Positions 41,501 through 53,958 of a stretch of DNA of 64,000 nt are shown here, one piece after another; position 1 is the stretch's first letter, and each line of letters begins with the position of its first letter. The stretch spans positions 17,888,000 to 17,951,999 of the forward strand of contig NC_060890.1 of assembly GCF_014805685.1 (NCBI RefSeq), read 5' to 3'. The position numbers and the translations under genes were made by a program. The stretch is from Silurus meridionalis. Taxonomy: Eukaryota > Chordata > Actinopteri > Siluriformes > Siluridae. The notes beneath the pieces were generated by a model. It worked only from the letters and a program-made list of their open reading frames with translations, had not been told where the DNA came from and ran no database searches.

Positions 41501-41760
41501 AATCACAGGCTGCTCTGGATTTGCAGCTTCCGACTGGTGATTTCTCACATGCGTTTTCGACAAGCCCCGCCTCCTCAAGCTAGGGTTGACCAGACGCAGC
41601 GGGATTCCCGCGTTATGATTGGTTAAAATCTCGGAAGCATGCGCATGGGTGCTGGAATAGCCAATCAGAATGGAGAAGGCGGGATTTAGCCGGATATGTG
41701 CTGGGGTGTATGACTTTAGGGACCTCATTCACGTGTTTGCATGTTTTGGAGCAGTAGAAG
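41500..41760 (-). promoter_or_regulatory. socs5: CpG-rich promoter with several CCAAT boxes
   Basis: The densest CpG stretch between 26 and 51 kb. CCAAT motifs occur in both orientations: CCAATCACAG at about 41500, TGATTGGTTA at about 41618 and GCCAATCAGA at about 41661. There is no clear TATA box. This fits a housekeeping-type promoter for the minus-strand exon ending at 41131. Confidence 0.45.
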
Positions 41761-42123
41761 TAGACTGTACGTGAAGTGTGAAGTTTAACAATTTAAACGT
41801 TTCCCCCTGATCACACACCAACAGCTTTTTATCCGTGCCTACGACGTCTATAAAAGTAGATATGAGCTGTAAAGCAACTGTACTCTAGTACTGTAGTTAC
41901 ACTCAGTATGAGCACATGGCAGGATCATAATTCATCCATGTAACAAAGGCCCCTGATTATCAACTCAAACTTCCAAACTCATCCAACTGACTGCATGGAT
42001 CATTTTATTCGATTTGCACGTAAAATGCTATTAAAAATCTTGATCTAAGACACAAAAGTATTTACCTTCAGGCCTATCTGGCTTTTATAACATGGGAGTA
42101 GGCCCAGACTGGATAGATGGATG

Positions 42124-42153
42124 GAGAGAGAGAGAGAGAGAGAGAGAGTGAGC

Positions 42154-42221
<68 letters not shown>
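42124..42221. repeat. (GA)n-(GATA)n microsatellite
   Basis: A GA run is followed by about 16 uninterrupted GATA units. Confidence 0.95.
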
Positions 42222-42222
<1 letters not shown>

Positions 42223-44550
42223 CTAATCTAAAAAATCTTGATAATAATTTTATGATTATCAACATATTAGGCATAATCCACATATCACTTATTTCCACAC
42301 TATGTATAGGCTTTAAACAACAGCCAGAAGTTGTCGATAGACCTGTCCCTCGCTTTTCTAATGTCCCTATTAGCCGACCTCATATCAATTTTTCTCAAAC
42401 CCAGGACTACATGACTTGTCCTATTTGAAAAACCTTATGGTATAAAATGTCATCCTTTTTGTAAGCTAAAAATCTGATTGATTTGAAAATTACTAGTCAA
42501 GTATTTTACTGCAAAATGTATAAAACTGTGACTTTCTGGATGTTGGTTAACAAATTATATTTAAATAATTATAATAATGCATTATTATTTTTTATTTATT
42601 TTTACCTTTTCTAGATTCGGTTTAAGTTTTTTAATGTAAATGTTTTTTAATGTAAATGTAATGTAAATATAAACAATATCTTTTATTGTATATGTTTAAA
42701 GGGATGTTGTGTATTGACAGTGTTCCACTGTATTTTCTCACTGTTCACAACTGATCTTCACATGTTTATACTGTATATCTGTTATAGATTATAGAAATGT
42801 TTAAAGAAATTGTTATTATAGCCATAGTAGTGATTATTTAGACCAGTGACTATGTACACTAACCCATGCTAGCCTGAAATGCAATTTTTAGATTCAATTG
42901 AAAAGTGCTGAGAGTGTACTATAACCTGCTCATATGTTATTGGAGTGTTCTTGCAAATGTACATGCACACTAGGGGTGGGTTGTCATGAAATAAATGTTT
43001 GCTTATGTGATGTATTGTCTATAGAGTGAGCAGTGGAGAACTCTATCATGTTCTCTTTATGCCCATGTCTCCTCCTGACAACCTGGTCATGCATTTGTAT
43101 GACAAAGACAGACAGTACTGCTCATAATTCTGCTCATAATTCTTCTTCAGTTCCATCAGGACATCAGCTTTTGCTTCGCTCATGATCCGACATGTCTATG
43201 GATAAGTTCAATTGCAAGAAAACTATGAAGGCTGCATGCATTTGAGCCATTATCTTTAAAATGACATATTTAGCGCATACTGTTTAAGATAAGGATGAAA
43301 ATTTCAAGTGTAGTATATTTAATTTATGAATTAATAAAAAAAATGTCATGCATGACAATTAGATTTATATCCTGTAATCCCTTGAAAATGCCAAGTAGAA
43401 TTATGCAGTTTTTTATAAATACTACATTGAATTTTAGCTGCATTTGTTTTTAAAAGCTGAAACTTTTTTCCTACTTATCCGACTTTAACTTAGACTTAAA
43501 AGTAATGCCTATAACATTGTCAGTCTGTATTTAATGCAAAATAATCATAATTTTGCATTTTAATCACACTATAGAAATCCCATGAAAATGCATTACTGTA
43601 CTTACATTAATTAATTATATCAATATTCATTGCAGTGTTTATTTGTTATCATTCAATTGTAAAACTGCATCCAACTTGGCATTAACAGGAACAAGATTAA
43701 AGCAATTTCGCAACAATTCACACAATACTTTAGAATAAACCAAGTTACTAGAATTTACTATAAATTACTAAAAATATACCCAAACATATCACATAAGGAC
43801 TGTGATTATTTATTTAAATACATAAATATGGGACATACCACATCCTAATACATTTTGCTTAGAAATGATTGCTATATAATTATTGTTTGCAGTGTGGCCT
43901 GTGTAACATTGTTTAATGCAATGGAATCAATAATGTATATGCATGATATTGTACTGTTATGTTATGGAGTGGTAGGTTATGTTATCTGCAGTTAAAAAAA
44001 AAAAAAAAAAAAAAAAGAAAAGAAAAAAGGGAACATTAGAAACCATACAATTTTGTGACTTATGTCAAGGATTTAAGTGAGGTTCAGTCCAAATCCTCAA
44101 ATAAACACAGCTAAACAGTTAATTATCTTACAAAAGGACCCAACATGATCATATTGCAGTTTGGCTATATGATGCAGTTTGGTCTTACTGTAGTTTTTGC
44201 TAAATAAAACAGAAAGCTGATTTTAAAAGAAGCATTTAAAATATATTTCAATAAATTCTGTTTATTTTAATGCAGCATATAATTCTCAGATTTTAAATTG
44301 TATTATATTTATATCCTTTTCCTTTTCCTTCATGTCATGAATTTCTGTTTGCTTGGCCACGAGTTACTTATATATCTTGTATATGTAAAGACAGAGGCAT
44401 AAAGAATGCAGTTTTTTGCTTACATCCAATTTATGTGCTGCCATCTAGTGATTTTTAGTAGAGGTACATAGACTTGATTTATTGATTTGTGATTTAAAAA
44501 AATGGGGGAAATCTGAATAGGGGAGAAATGGGGGGAATCTGAACAGATTT

Positions 44551-44552
<2 letters not shown>

Positions 44553-44634
<82 letters not shown>
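44553..44634. repeat. (CA)n microsatellite
   Basis: About 40 CA units with one CG interruption. Confidence 0.95.
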
Positions 44635-44637
<3 letters not shown>

Positions 44638-44819
44638 CAAAACAAAAAAAACAAAGGCTGCAAAGACAAACACTTTAATGAAGCATGCATTTTCCACTTC
44701 TAGCTCTGTTCACTAAACTAATTTCTCTGGAACATTGATCATAAAGTTATGGTTCTTCCATAGCTGTCAGAAAAGCACTGTTCATTCACCCTTCATCTGC
44801 AGTAACTGCTCAAATCCTT

Positions 44820-45040
44820 GTCAGGATCGTGATGGATCTAGGATCTATCCTAGAAACCTTGGTTGTGGGGTGCAAAAGCCAACTGGATGAGATGCAAGGG
44901 CACTCTGCATACATGTATCCACACGCTTGTTGATTATTTTAGCATCATTTACTATCTAATCCATCTATTGGAATGTTTTCAAAATGGGAGGAAACTGGAG
45001 AACCTAGAGGAAATCTACACTGACACAGAGAGGACATGTA
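44820..45040 (+). repeat. dispersed fish repeat, degenerate copy
   Basis: Contains GATCTAGGATCTATCCTAGA near the start and ends with GGGAGGAAACTGGAGAACC and AGGAAATCTACACTGACAC. These are the ordered words of the same family as 13410-13610. A SINE is attached directly at its right. Confidence 0.5.
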
Positions 45041-45043
45041 AAA

Positions 45044-45210
45044 TGGGTAGTGATAGCTCAGCAGTTAAGACATTGGAATTCTTATTAGAAGGGTGTGGGT
45101 TTAAATCCCAGCACTGCAAAGCTGCCTCTGCTAGGCACTAAACCCTCGACTGCTCAGCTGTATAAATGATATAATGATAAATTGCCCTGAATAAAAGTGT
45201 CTGCCAAAAG
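45044..45210 (+). repeat. tRNA-headed SINE, well preserved
   Basis: A-box-like GTGATAGCTCAGCAGTTAAG, B-box GTGGGTTTAAATCCCAG, body CAAAGCTGCCTCTGCTAGGC and ACTAAACCCTCGACTGCTCA, and tail CTGAATAAAAGTGTCTGCC. Head-body-tail order shows a Pol III retroposon. Confidence 0.8.
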
Positions 45211-46329
45211 TGAAGACTTCACAGAATCTAATACTTTACTTAACATACGTGTTACACTTCTACCTCCTTTGCTCTTTTCATCTGCCAAATACCATAAATG
45301 TAGCCCAAGCTTAGAACTGAAGCCAGGCCCTTGGGGCTATGGGGGATGTTCATAACTGCTTTATTAATTCAGTTCTAAAATAACTGAAGTTTCAGAAAAA
45401 GTCCAGCCCTGACACATACGTTTTGATTTCTTGCATTTACTTTTTCTGACAAAGTTTCTGCACCCACATTCATCTCCTTCAGACTTTTTAATATCAAGTG
45501 TCTTGCTGTATAGGTTTATAGGTTTTATAGGGTCTTGCTGAGTTCTTCACCTTATTACGGTACCACTACCAGTCTTCACACAAGCAATGTGCAACCACTA
45601 ATCAAGTAAGTAATCAGCCGTATGCTTGTACCGCATCTTTAACTGCAAGGTGCTTACACTCCATGACCCAATAAATAAATGTCATATCGCAATTAAGCTG
45701 CTCCTGGTTTTCATGTTTTACTGTTACATAAAAGCATTAAAAGTAATCCTTTAATCAACTTCCGCTCAAAGTAATAATTAAAAATACAGCCAGATGATCA
45801 GATGATCACCCACATTTGCTGGCAGTATTTATTTAATATTTTGGACATAAAAAAAAAACATTCTGTGGAGAAAAATATAAGACATAAAAAATCTGTGGAG
45901 AAAAAAAATGTTCAGGCATTGTAAATGCATGATAACAGAAAGTGTACAGAATTGTGTGGAATGACTTTACAATGTAGTACAATATATGAATTGCGATGTA
46001 ATGCTCAGACAATGCGTATTGATACATGAATTTAAAAGAACAACTCAATTGAAATAAATGTAGGTAACAATACAAAATGGATTGTTATAGGTTATAAATA
46101 ATTATAAATCAATCAAATTTCAAAATCTTTTTTGAAAAATCTTTTAGATTTTTAAACCTATGTGTGAATAATTTAATAATAAAATAAAAATTTCATTTTG
46201 TAATCAACATTTGAATATGAACATTTGAACAATGAATAAACAGTAGGCTTTTAAACTGGGAATAAGGAACTCAACATAAATAAAAAACTCAACATATCAT
46301 AATAATCAAATGGAAGGCCAGCTCTAGAA

Positions 46330-46670
46330 ATAGTCTAGAATCTAGATGGTTCCAAACATTTTCCCTTTTCAAAGGGATTACAGAGGCCACTGTGCTATTG
46401 TAAACTTTCAGTGCAGCAGAATTTTCATAGTCTTTCCCGGTTATGTGCCTCAACGCAATCCTCTCTCTGAGCTCTGCAGGTAGTTTCTTTGACCTAATGG
46501 CTTGTTTGTTTTGTGTAAAAATAACGGGGTTTGAATTCTTCCTGACTTTAAACCACTCCTGCTATAGTGAGCCAAGGGCCTACAATAATTATTGTGCAAA
46601 TCAGGTCAGCAGGTTTCTTTGGTTTCCGCTGGAGTTGAGAAACCTGGAATTATTGTTTACTTAGGCAATA
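46330..46670. mobile_element. fragment of a Tc1/mariner-type element
   Basis: Words GTGCCTCAACGCAATCCTCT, CTCTGAGCTCTGCAGGTAGT and TCTTTGACCTAATGGCTTGT occur in the order found in a widespread fish Tc1-type element end region. There is no frame and no defined borders. Confidence 0.4.
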
Positions 46671-47350
46671 ATTCAAGTGTATGTATTGTATGTTTGCCAT
46701 TTATTGAAATGTGACAATCAAAGTCTATGGCTTATGTAGCTAGCTAAATATATCTTCATTAAACCCTTCACTTACATTTACTTTGTCCCTAATTTAGTAG
46801 TTTTCCAGTCATTTCCTAATTATTGTACTGTTAAAATACAATTGGTCATCTTTATCAACTAATCTGTGGCTTTGGTAACAAAAATGCAACACATGTTTTT
46901 TTATCTTGCTGTGCTCCACTGTTTAGGATAGAGAAAGGTGCTTACTGTATATTACCTTATAGGATGTACTATCTCATGGTTTCTTATGAGACCAGTTCAA
47001 GTGTGTGAAAAATCCTGTGCAGAAAGTACATTCACCACAATGAAATGCAGTGAAATGGAACTGGTCTTTTGATCCTGCAGAACTAATCGTCTCTAAATAT
47101 TTATCTGATTTCACAATGCAGAGGCTGATCATCTGATTTCCCTCTGACAAACCTCTTTCAAAGTTGGGATGATCTTGGGCATGTTGTACTGGAAATTGTA
47201 ACAGCATTATCCCATTATCCTTCATTTCAGCTTTTGATGTTAATTCGCATTAAAGGGTTGTATATCTTACAGCATTTTTAATATGAGTTTCAGCTTTCAT
47301 CCATGCATATCCTGTTAAAATGCAGGGCACCATGAGACCACACACACTTG

Positions 47351-47356
<6 letters not shown>

Positions 47357-47428
<72 letters not shown>

Positions 47429-47446
47429 GACACACACACACACAAG
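47357..47446. repeat. (CA)n microsatellite
   Basis: About 35 CA units, then CAGACAGA and more CA. Confidence 0.95.
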
Positions 47447-47814
47447 TGTGTATTGATATTGAATATTTTAAGCTTAGGATCAAAGGAGGATTCATGGAAT
47501 GTGAGGCGACAGCGTTATGTGCTGCACCAAGAGTCACAATTATGCTCCCTACATTGATTTATAACTTAATATTGAGAGAAAGTTCACACCCAGGGAAAAG
47601 AAGACAGATAAACCATTCAGGAAAAGCTTTAATTTAAAGAAAGAGAACCCAGAGAAAAGCTACATGTAGGAATAAACTGCTCTGTATGCATGTTTCCCTA
47701 ATGCTGGAGGGTTTCCTCCAGTAATTCTGGTTTCGTTTTCTAGTCCAAAAACCTGTTGTAGGATGATTGCCATTTACAAACTGTCTTTAGTGTGTAAGTG
47801 TGTGTGAATTTTTT

Positions 47815-47935
47815 TTGTTTCCTACAGTGAGTAGCCATTCCATCTGGGGATTCCCTCACCTTATGCCATTAAATCCTGGGGTAGGCTCCAGGCTCGCCTG
47901 CAACCCTGTGTAGGATAGACTTGAATGATTTCTAT
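47815..47935 (+). repeat. dispersed repeat fragment
   Basis: Contains CTGGGGTAGGCTCCAGGCTC and GCCTGCAACCCTGTGTAGGA, a standard phrase of a teleost repeat related to the copies at 13410 and 44820. Confidence 0.5.
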
Positions 47936-49734
47936 TAGTGAAATTAATTCTCATTAATGGGTGAAATTAATTATTATTATTAACCTAATATGTGTAAATA
48001 TAAATATCACTAGTGTTCTAGTTAACGTAAAAAAACAAACATTTAATTAAAATATTTGGTGGCAGAACAGGAGTTGCATGATATAAAGTATGATTTTATT
48101 TCTTCTCACTCAAAATGCAGATTTATTTTTTTCTAATTGCTCCAATTATATCATTATATATTTATATAAAGTATATAGTGAAAGAAATATCTTGGACTAT
48201 TCATTTTAGAATAAATTCTTAATGATTACAGTTTTCAACAGTATAAAACCAGATTTCATTTCAGCTGACTGTGTCCTGAAAGCATATTACATAGTATAAA
48301 TATTAGGGTATTCACAGTAAGCTACTTTGAGCTGTAAGCAGGTGCTTTGAGCTTAAAGGATATTGTACATTTAATAAGATCAAATGAGGGGAAAGTACTT
48401 ACATAATTGTTGCTTTTTTCAAATTGGTATTACTTGAAATCATAATGCTGTACTACTTATGCTGAACTTATATAACATTTAAATTCATGGTAAAACAAAC
48501 CCTTTCAGAGCCTTAAGGCGATGCAGTCTGGTCATTCGTTTTCCACAACAGAATGGCTGATGTGATCTTACTCCAGGGCAGCTGTGTTTAATGTCACTCT
48601 ATGATCACTTGAACCTATCATCCATTGATGATGTCAGACCTGGAGCAAATCAGAGCACCACAACCCTCAACTGCCACGTCAGAAAGTCTCTACCATAGTC
48701 CATCCCAGTGTATGCAGATCCAGCATGTCCACTCACATCACACAGGTACTTTATATCTGATCACATCTTTCACTCTGATTCAATTCATGGCCCCTGAGTC
48801 ACCATAAAAAAGGAAAGACAAAAACTATAAATCTTTCCTCACTCCTCCAGGGTGTATTATAACCTTTCAGAGAAGCACTGAAAATGACTAGTGATGCAAC
48901 ACGCTGATGCAATATACCATGCTATTTTAGTACCTTAACAGATTGTATAAATTATATAAAATAGGTGTTTAATATAATAGCATATAGAAATAAAAGAACT
49001 GCTGATGCCAGAAATAGGATAAATAATGCTTAATCACAATTCATAGACATCTACTGTAGCCACATGTTTTAATATGTGAATATATTAAATTAAACAACCT
49101 CAATGTAAATCACCTAACAGTTATGCCAAATCTGTTAATTGCATCAAGCAACAGATTAGCTTTGAAATACATGGATTTCACAGAATGGAAATGCATTTGA
49201 TGGATAGCACAGGCTCACTTCAAACCTGATGCATTTGCAAAGAGCTTACCACTCTTTAGTGACTAGCCCGCTACAATCTATTTGGAGAAAAAAGATTTGT
49301 CCTACTGCAGGCAACCGAGTCATTTTGAATAGCAATGCACAATTAACACAAATTGATATATTATGTTTACATTGTCTTTATATATAATTGATATATGATA
49401 CTGTGATATACCCTGCATGAAATATAGTATTGTAATGATTGGTAAACACTTTAATCTTTATGGCCATCTTCTAAGGCAACTGTATCACTAAATACAAATA
49501 AACACTAGTATACACTAATAAAAATATATTCAGCAGTCCAGAAGAGTGTGATGTCCCCTAAAGACAACAGTAATATCAGATAATTGCAGTAATGCAGTAT
49601 GCAGATGCAGTAATTATTCATTTTAAAATGTGTGATTAAAGTAAGAGGATATAACCTGCATAATATTCTGTATTACTTTATTTAATGCTTTATATACTTA
49701 TACTACATTCATCTTCAATATTTCTAAAGTCTAT

Positions 49735-49940
49735 GTATGCTGTAGCATTATAATGTTCTGTTACTGGAACTAAACGGACCAAACCTGTTGAAGCATAACA
49801 ATTCCCCTGTAGAAGAACAGTGACCAGTGACAAGAACAGTGGCCTGCACAAAGCCCTCAGCTCAACCCCACTGAACACCTTTGAGATGACTTGGAACACT
49901 TCCAGAATCCCAGATTTTCCAACTGGACTTTAGTGCCTGA
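49735..49940 (+). mobile_element. Tc1-like fragment
   Basis: TGTAGCATTATAATGTTC, GGAACTAAACGGACCAAACC and a later CAGTGGCCTGCACAAAGCCC, then CTCAACCCCACTGAACACCT, match the C-terminal transposase part of the same Tc1-like family, collapsed by deletion. Confidence 0.65.
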
Positions 49941-51530
49941 TGTTACTCACTGAAAAAATGCAATGCAATGTTTTGAATGCAACATTTTTCTTTGGTATAA
50001 TAAATAACACATGCATTAAAACTGTCTTTAATCAAATAATTGTTTTAGGCCAATGTAAAAAAAAAAAAAAAACTGTAAACCAACTAGTAGTTTTAACTAG
50101 TAACTAGTAACTAAAAAAAATTTAATTTATAATCAAACTGCATTCATTCCATACATTTATACATGCATGCATGTGTCCTGAAAATCCTGAAAGTCAATAG
50201 TTTAAATAATTCCTACTCAACCAGAATGGCTTTTATTTACAGCATGGCTTATAAACCTATATACTGTAGGTTTCTGTTACTCCAAAGCAACCCAATTAAT
50301 GAGTATTGGTCAGCTGATGAGGTAAAGAACAAGGAAATGGAATAGGGGCATCTGGACTGGATGTGTGGAGACACTTCTTGAGGGGTTAAAGTTACATGTA
50401 CTCAACAACTGCTTCTTTATAGTGTATTTGGCTTTAATATTTGCTCCTGTGGTTAATGTATCCCCAAGATTAGAATATCCAAGATCGATTGAAACATTTA
50501 TATTGATCAACTACCTGGTGTGGAAGGCAAATAGGTAATCCTAAACTCCTCACACTCATCATTCACCAATTGGTATTTTGAGGCCAAAAAGAAATGCAGG
50601 GGAAATTATAGGAGGCATTTCCACAATCTGGAAAAAAAAATGGAGCGACTGATTTTGAGCATAAAATTGTGTTTGATCACTTTAAGTGGGAAATATGTAA
50701 TTGTTTTTGTAATATTAAATATTTCGAGCTACATCAGGAGGAACGACTTCAAAAAGCTCATACGAACAATTTGGTGGGTAACAAACACTTTACAATAATA
50801 GTACATAAATAAGCATGTACTGATGTTTAAATTAAAGGTTACTTCATCATGAACTAATGATGAGTTAAGGCATATACTATTCAAGAACTAACCTTAACTA
50901 CACCATGAGTCACATAAATTCATGTGTGAACAATGGCTACCTAAATTACATGTTAGTACATGTTTGTTAATGAATGTATTCATCAACACTTTAGGTTAAG
51001 CTAAATGTAACTTGCTCTATGAGAAAGAATATGAATCAAAAGTGCACAATTTAAAAAACATTACAAACACCATTGGATGTTGCTGAATTTTCCTTCTCAT
51101 GGAATGCACAAGGGCACAATAATGTGCAAAGAAGGACACACTGCTGAAATATCAACATCTAATAAGAGCTCCTCTGGTCACTTGTCACCACCTATTTGCA
51201 TTATAATGTAATGATATGATCTTATCTCAACTTATTTAATTTAGATTTCTACCATAGATTCTCAGTGTTCATACTCATTCAATTGCTCTCTATAGGTAAG
51301 TCTTTTGTCAAGAAGTTATTAGTGCTTACATATAGACTGTTCATTATGATAAAAAGACAGGAGACTTGATCAGTACTGACACAATAAACCAGTCCACAGA
51401 ATAATTCATCATTAGTTCATAATGCACATTTAGTTGACATAGTAGTACATGCTTATTTATGTACTGTTACTGTATGTTTATCACCCAAATCTGTGAGGGA
51501 TCAAATGCAATTCTATATTTATATAATGAT

Positions 51531-51600
51531 TGAGTTTGGAGCATGTGAGGTTTTTATGCTGTATGAGTTTGGAGCACATGAGAAACCTATTTGAGCATGT
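51531..51600 (+). promoter_or_regulatory. paired CACATG-type E-boxes in a short direct repeat
   Basis: The word TGAGTTTGGAGCA occurs at 51531-51543 and again at 51564-51576. Each copy runs directly into an E-box: CATGTG at 51542-51547 and CACATG at 51575-51580. The second (AGCACATGA) matches nine bases of the MITF M-box read in reverse. They lie about 75-115 bases upstream of the TATA box of the cyclohydrolase gene. Confidence 0.5.
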
Positions 51601-51655
51601 CCTGACAGCTTTGGGTAATGGATAATCGACGTGAGCAGTAAGGTGGATGCAGCGG

Positions 51656-51664
51656 TATAAATAG
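51656..51664 (+). promoter_or_regulatory. gch2: TATA box of the GTP cyclohydrolase gene
   Basis: TATAAATAG, with transcription start expected near 51687. The 5' UTR would be about 85-95 bases, reaching the start codon without an intron. Confidence 0.75.
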
Positions 51665-51772
51665 GTGCCGCAAAAAAAGGAGCGGAGAAACAGGTGCCTC
51701 CTAACGCATAACGCGCAGAACTGAAGAAAGCTCCATCATCTGCTTTACTTAACCCCAGCTCACTATACGTAA

Positions 51773-52055
51773 ATGTGCGCCATGGAGTACAACAACCGTG
51801 TAGAGATGAACGGCGTGACAGACCTGGTCTGCTATAACGGATATAACAATGACAGCTCCACTCAGCAGATGAAGAAGGTCGAAGAGAATCGAGGAAAAGC
51901 GGAGGAGCGGCGAGTGGTGGCCATGCAGTCAGCCTTCACCAACATCCTGAGCTCTCTGGGAGAAGACACCGAGCGTGAAGGACTGCTCAAAACTCCTCTC
52001 CGAGCCGCCAAAGCCATGCAGTTCCTCACCAAGGGCTACCAACAATCCATCCACG
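51773..52055 (+). CDS. gch2: gch exon 1
   Basis: Encodes the variable N-terminal part and the conserved [20 protein letters not shown] and [13 protein letters not shown]. The donor is GTGAGG. Translation may start at 51773 (weak context) or 51782 (strong context). Confidence 0.93.
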
Positions 52056-53958
52056 GTGAGGAAGTGATTGTTTGACTTTTTTTTTAGATTCCTAGTTCCA
52101 ACTTGAAGGTGCCATTTCCCTACAGTCTAATGATCTCACCTCTAAACTAATTCAGTTTATCCTTCAATTCCTATTTGTGTTCAATTAATCACCAAGTTGT
52201 TCTGATCCTTCAGGATGGGATCTTTGAACTTCCAATTCACACTATTTAATAGTAACCTACATTCAATAAGTTTGTGCTGTATGTTTTTCCAAAAACAAAA
52301 AATGACAGAACTTCTTCACCACATGATATTAAGGGCTGTATTCATGTTTGAATATAATGCATGATGCAATACAGCTGGCAGCAGTTTACCCATATATTGT
52401 TCTATTTCTGTTCACAGATATTCTTAATAATGCCATTTTCAATGAAGATCATGACGAGATTGTTATAGTGAAGGACATTGAAATGTTCTCGCTATGTGAA
52501 CATCACCTAGTACCGTTCTTCGGCAAGGTAAATTTAAGCAAACCAGTGTTATCTTGCTGGATATTTAGAGAGAGAGATTAAGAGAGCGCAGTGGCACGAA
52601 ATCAAAGTTAACAAGTTCATGTTATGTAGGACACATAGCAGACTGGACTGTTCAGACTGGACTGACAGCGTGATTTCTGATCCTCAGGTCCACATAGGAT
52701 ATTTGCCAAATAAGAAAGTAGTTGGCCTTAGTAAACTTGCCAGGTGAGTATGCAGTGGATGCACTAACATTTTTGTAAAGCACATGCTTTCTCCCCAATG
52801 TAGCAGTCTAGCGACTGGGGAGATAAGTTAATCACAGTTTAGTGAGTTCTTCTGTTATCATAACTCATTGACACTAAAAATGCATCATACTCAATATGAA
52901 AACAAACAGCCACATTTACTACTTGCAATCAGGAAATCCCCATCAGCCTCAAGTCGTCCCTCCAAACCAGCCTGTGGGAACCCATACTATTCTCAATACA
53001 CTGAACAAGAATATCATGCTGTGTTTTAGTATTGACTACATCACTAATCACCCGCAAAACTGGGGCAATCAATCATCTTTAAGACTTAAAAAAATAGAAG
53101 TGATAATCACTGATGCATTTGTGTACAGATAAAGAGACATGAATGATTGACAGAGCATTTACAGATGTATATATATAGCCAGTGTAGGACTTGAGTCCAG
53201 AGGCTAAACGAGGCCAGACCTGATTTAAAAAAGCATATTGATCAAACGATTAATGATTACTGCAGACAGGGAATCAAGTGCAAACCAACAAAATCTTTAT
53301 GCCATTCACAGCCAAGACCGTAATTGTGAAAGTAAAAGTGAATTTAAGTTACAATAAAATGGTTTTATATGCGATATATTAAACTTCATGTCCTAATATT
53401 GCCACCCTGCAGGATTGTAGAAATCTACAGCCGCAGGCTGCAAGGTAATCACGGCTTGTGAAATCAATGTTCCTGCATGTTTCATGAATAAATATCAATA
53501 CGGATGACATATGTTTTATATGCTTAACTGGTTACTTCCTACAAATTGTCTTCCATTGTAGTGCAAGAGCGTCTGTCGAAACAAATTGCCACAGCCATCT
53601 TTGAAGCCTTGAAGCCAGCAGGAGTAGCAGTAATCATCGAAGCAGCGTGAGTTCACTTAGCAATCACATACAAACACAAAATACAATGTACACAGGTATT
53701 TAACCCTAATCCACATGTTGTAATTTTACAATGTGGGATTGAAATACACTTACACAAATTCAGCTTTGATTTCTATTTCTATTGTTATATTTGACCTCTT
53801 TAACCCGAATGTATTCCACATTTTGTTGCAGTCACATGTGCATGGTCATGCGTGGTGTGCAGAAGATTAACAGTCACACTGTGACCAGTACCATGCTCGG
53901 AGTATTTAGAGAGGATCCGAAGACTCGTGAGGAGTTTCTGGCCCTGATTAGGAGCTAG
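51773..53958 (+). CDS. gch2: GTP cyclohydrolase I, complete gene in six exons
   Basis: The enzyme converts GTP to 7,8-dihydroneopterin triphosphate, the first and rate-limiting step to tetrahydrobiopterin and, in fish, to yellow pteridine pigments. It works as a cytosolic decamer. Exons 51773-52055, 52418-52527, 52688-52743, 53413-53444, 53562-53646 and 53832-53958 join in frame to 230 residues. Zinc ligands are visible as Cys121 and His124 ([10 protein letters not shown]) and Cys192 ([10 protein letters not shown]); [19 protein letters not shown] and SRRLQVQERL are core motifs. The spacing from the second zinc Cys to the C-terminus (38) equals that of human GCH1. The N-terminus is about 20 residues shorter than human. 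A second ATG at 51782 has a much better Kozak context (GCCATGG) and would give 227 residues. Naming it gch2 rather than gch1 rests on the neighbours, not on the protein. Confidence 0.95.
52418..52527 (+). CDS. gch2: gch exon 2
   Basis: Encodes [20 protein letters not shown] and the zinc-binding [11 protein letters not shown]. The acceptor is TTCACAG and the donor GTAAAT. Confidence 0.95.
52688..52743 (+). CDS. gch2: gch exon 3
   Basis: Encodes [18 protein letters not shown] and two bases of Arg. The acceptor is CCTCAG and the donor GTGAGT. Confidence 0.95.
53413..53444 (+). CDS. gch2: gch exon 4 (32 bases)
   Basis: Encodes [10 protein letters not shown] between CCCTGCAG and GTAATC. This very short exon falls at the known vertebrate GCH1 position. 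Confidence 0.93.
53562..53646 (+). CDS. gch2: gch exon 5
   Basis: Encodes [20 protein letters not shown] and GVAVIIEA. The acceptor is TTGTAG and the donor GTGAGT. Confidence 0.95.
53832..53958 (+). CDS. gch2: gch exon 6 with stop codon
   Basis: Encodes [20 protein letters not shown], then [20 protein letters not shown], then Ser and TAG. It holds the third zinc ligand Cys192. Confidence 0.96.

Larger units (their letters stand above)
42230..51500. other. gene-poor region between socs5 promoter and gch
   Basis: AT-rich, with no splice-supported coding exon that I recognise on either strand. It holds repeats listed separately: poly-A at 43993-44017, CA tracts, a SINE and Tc1-type fragments. 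Regulatory DNA for socs5 or gch may lie here but cannot be told by eye. Confidence 0.5.

Noticed and set aside
44445..44697. Cys-Val or His-Thr repeat frames over CA tracts (also 47250-47637)
   Set aside because: Translation of CA/GT repeats in different frames.
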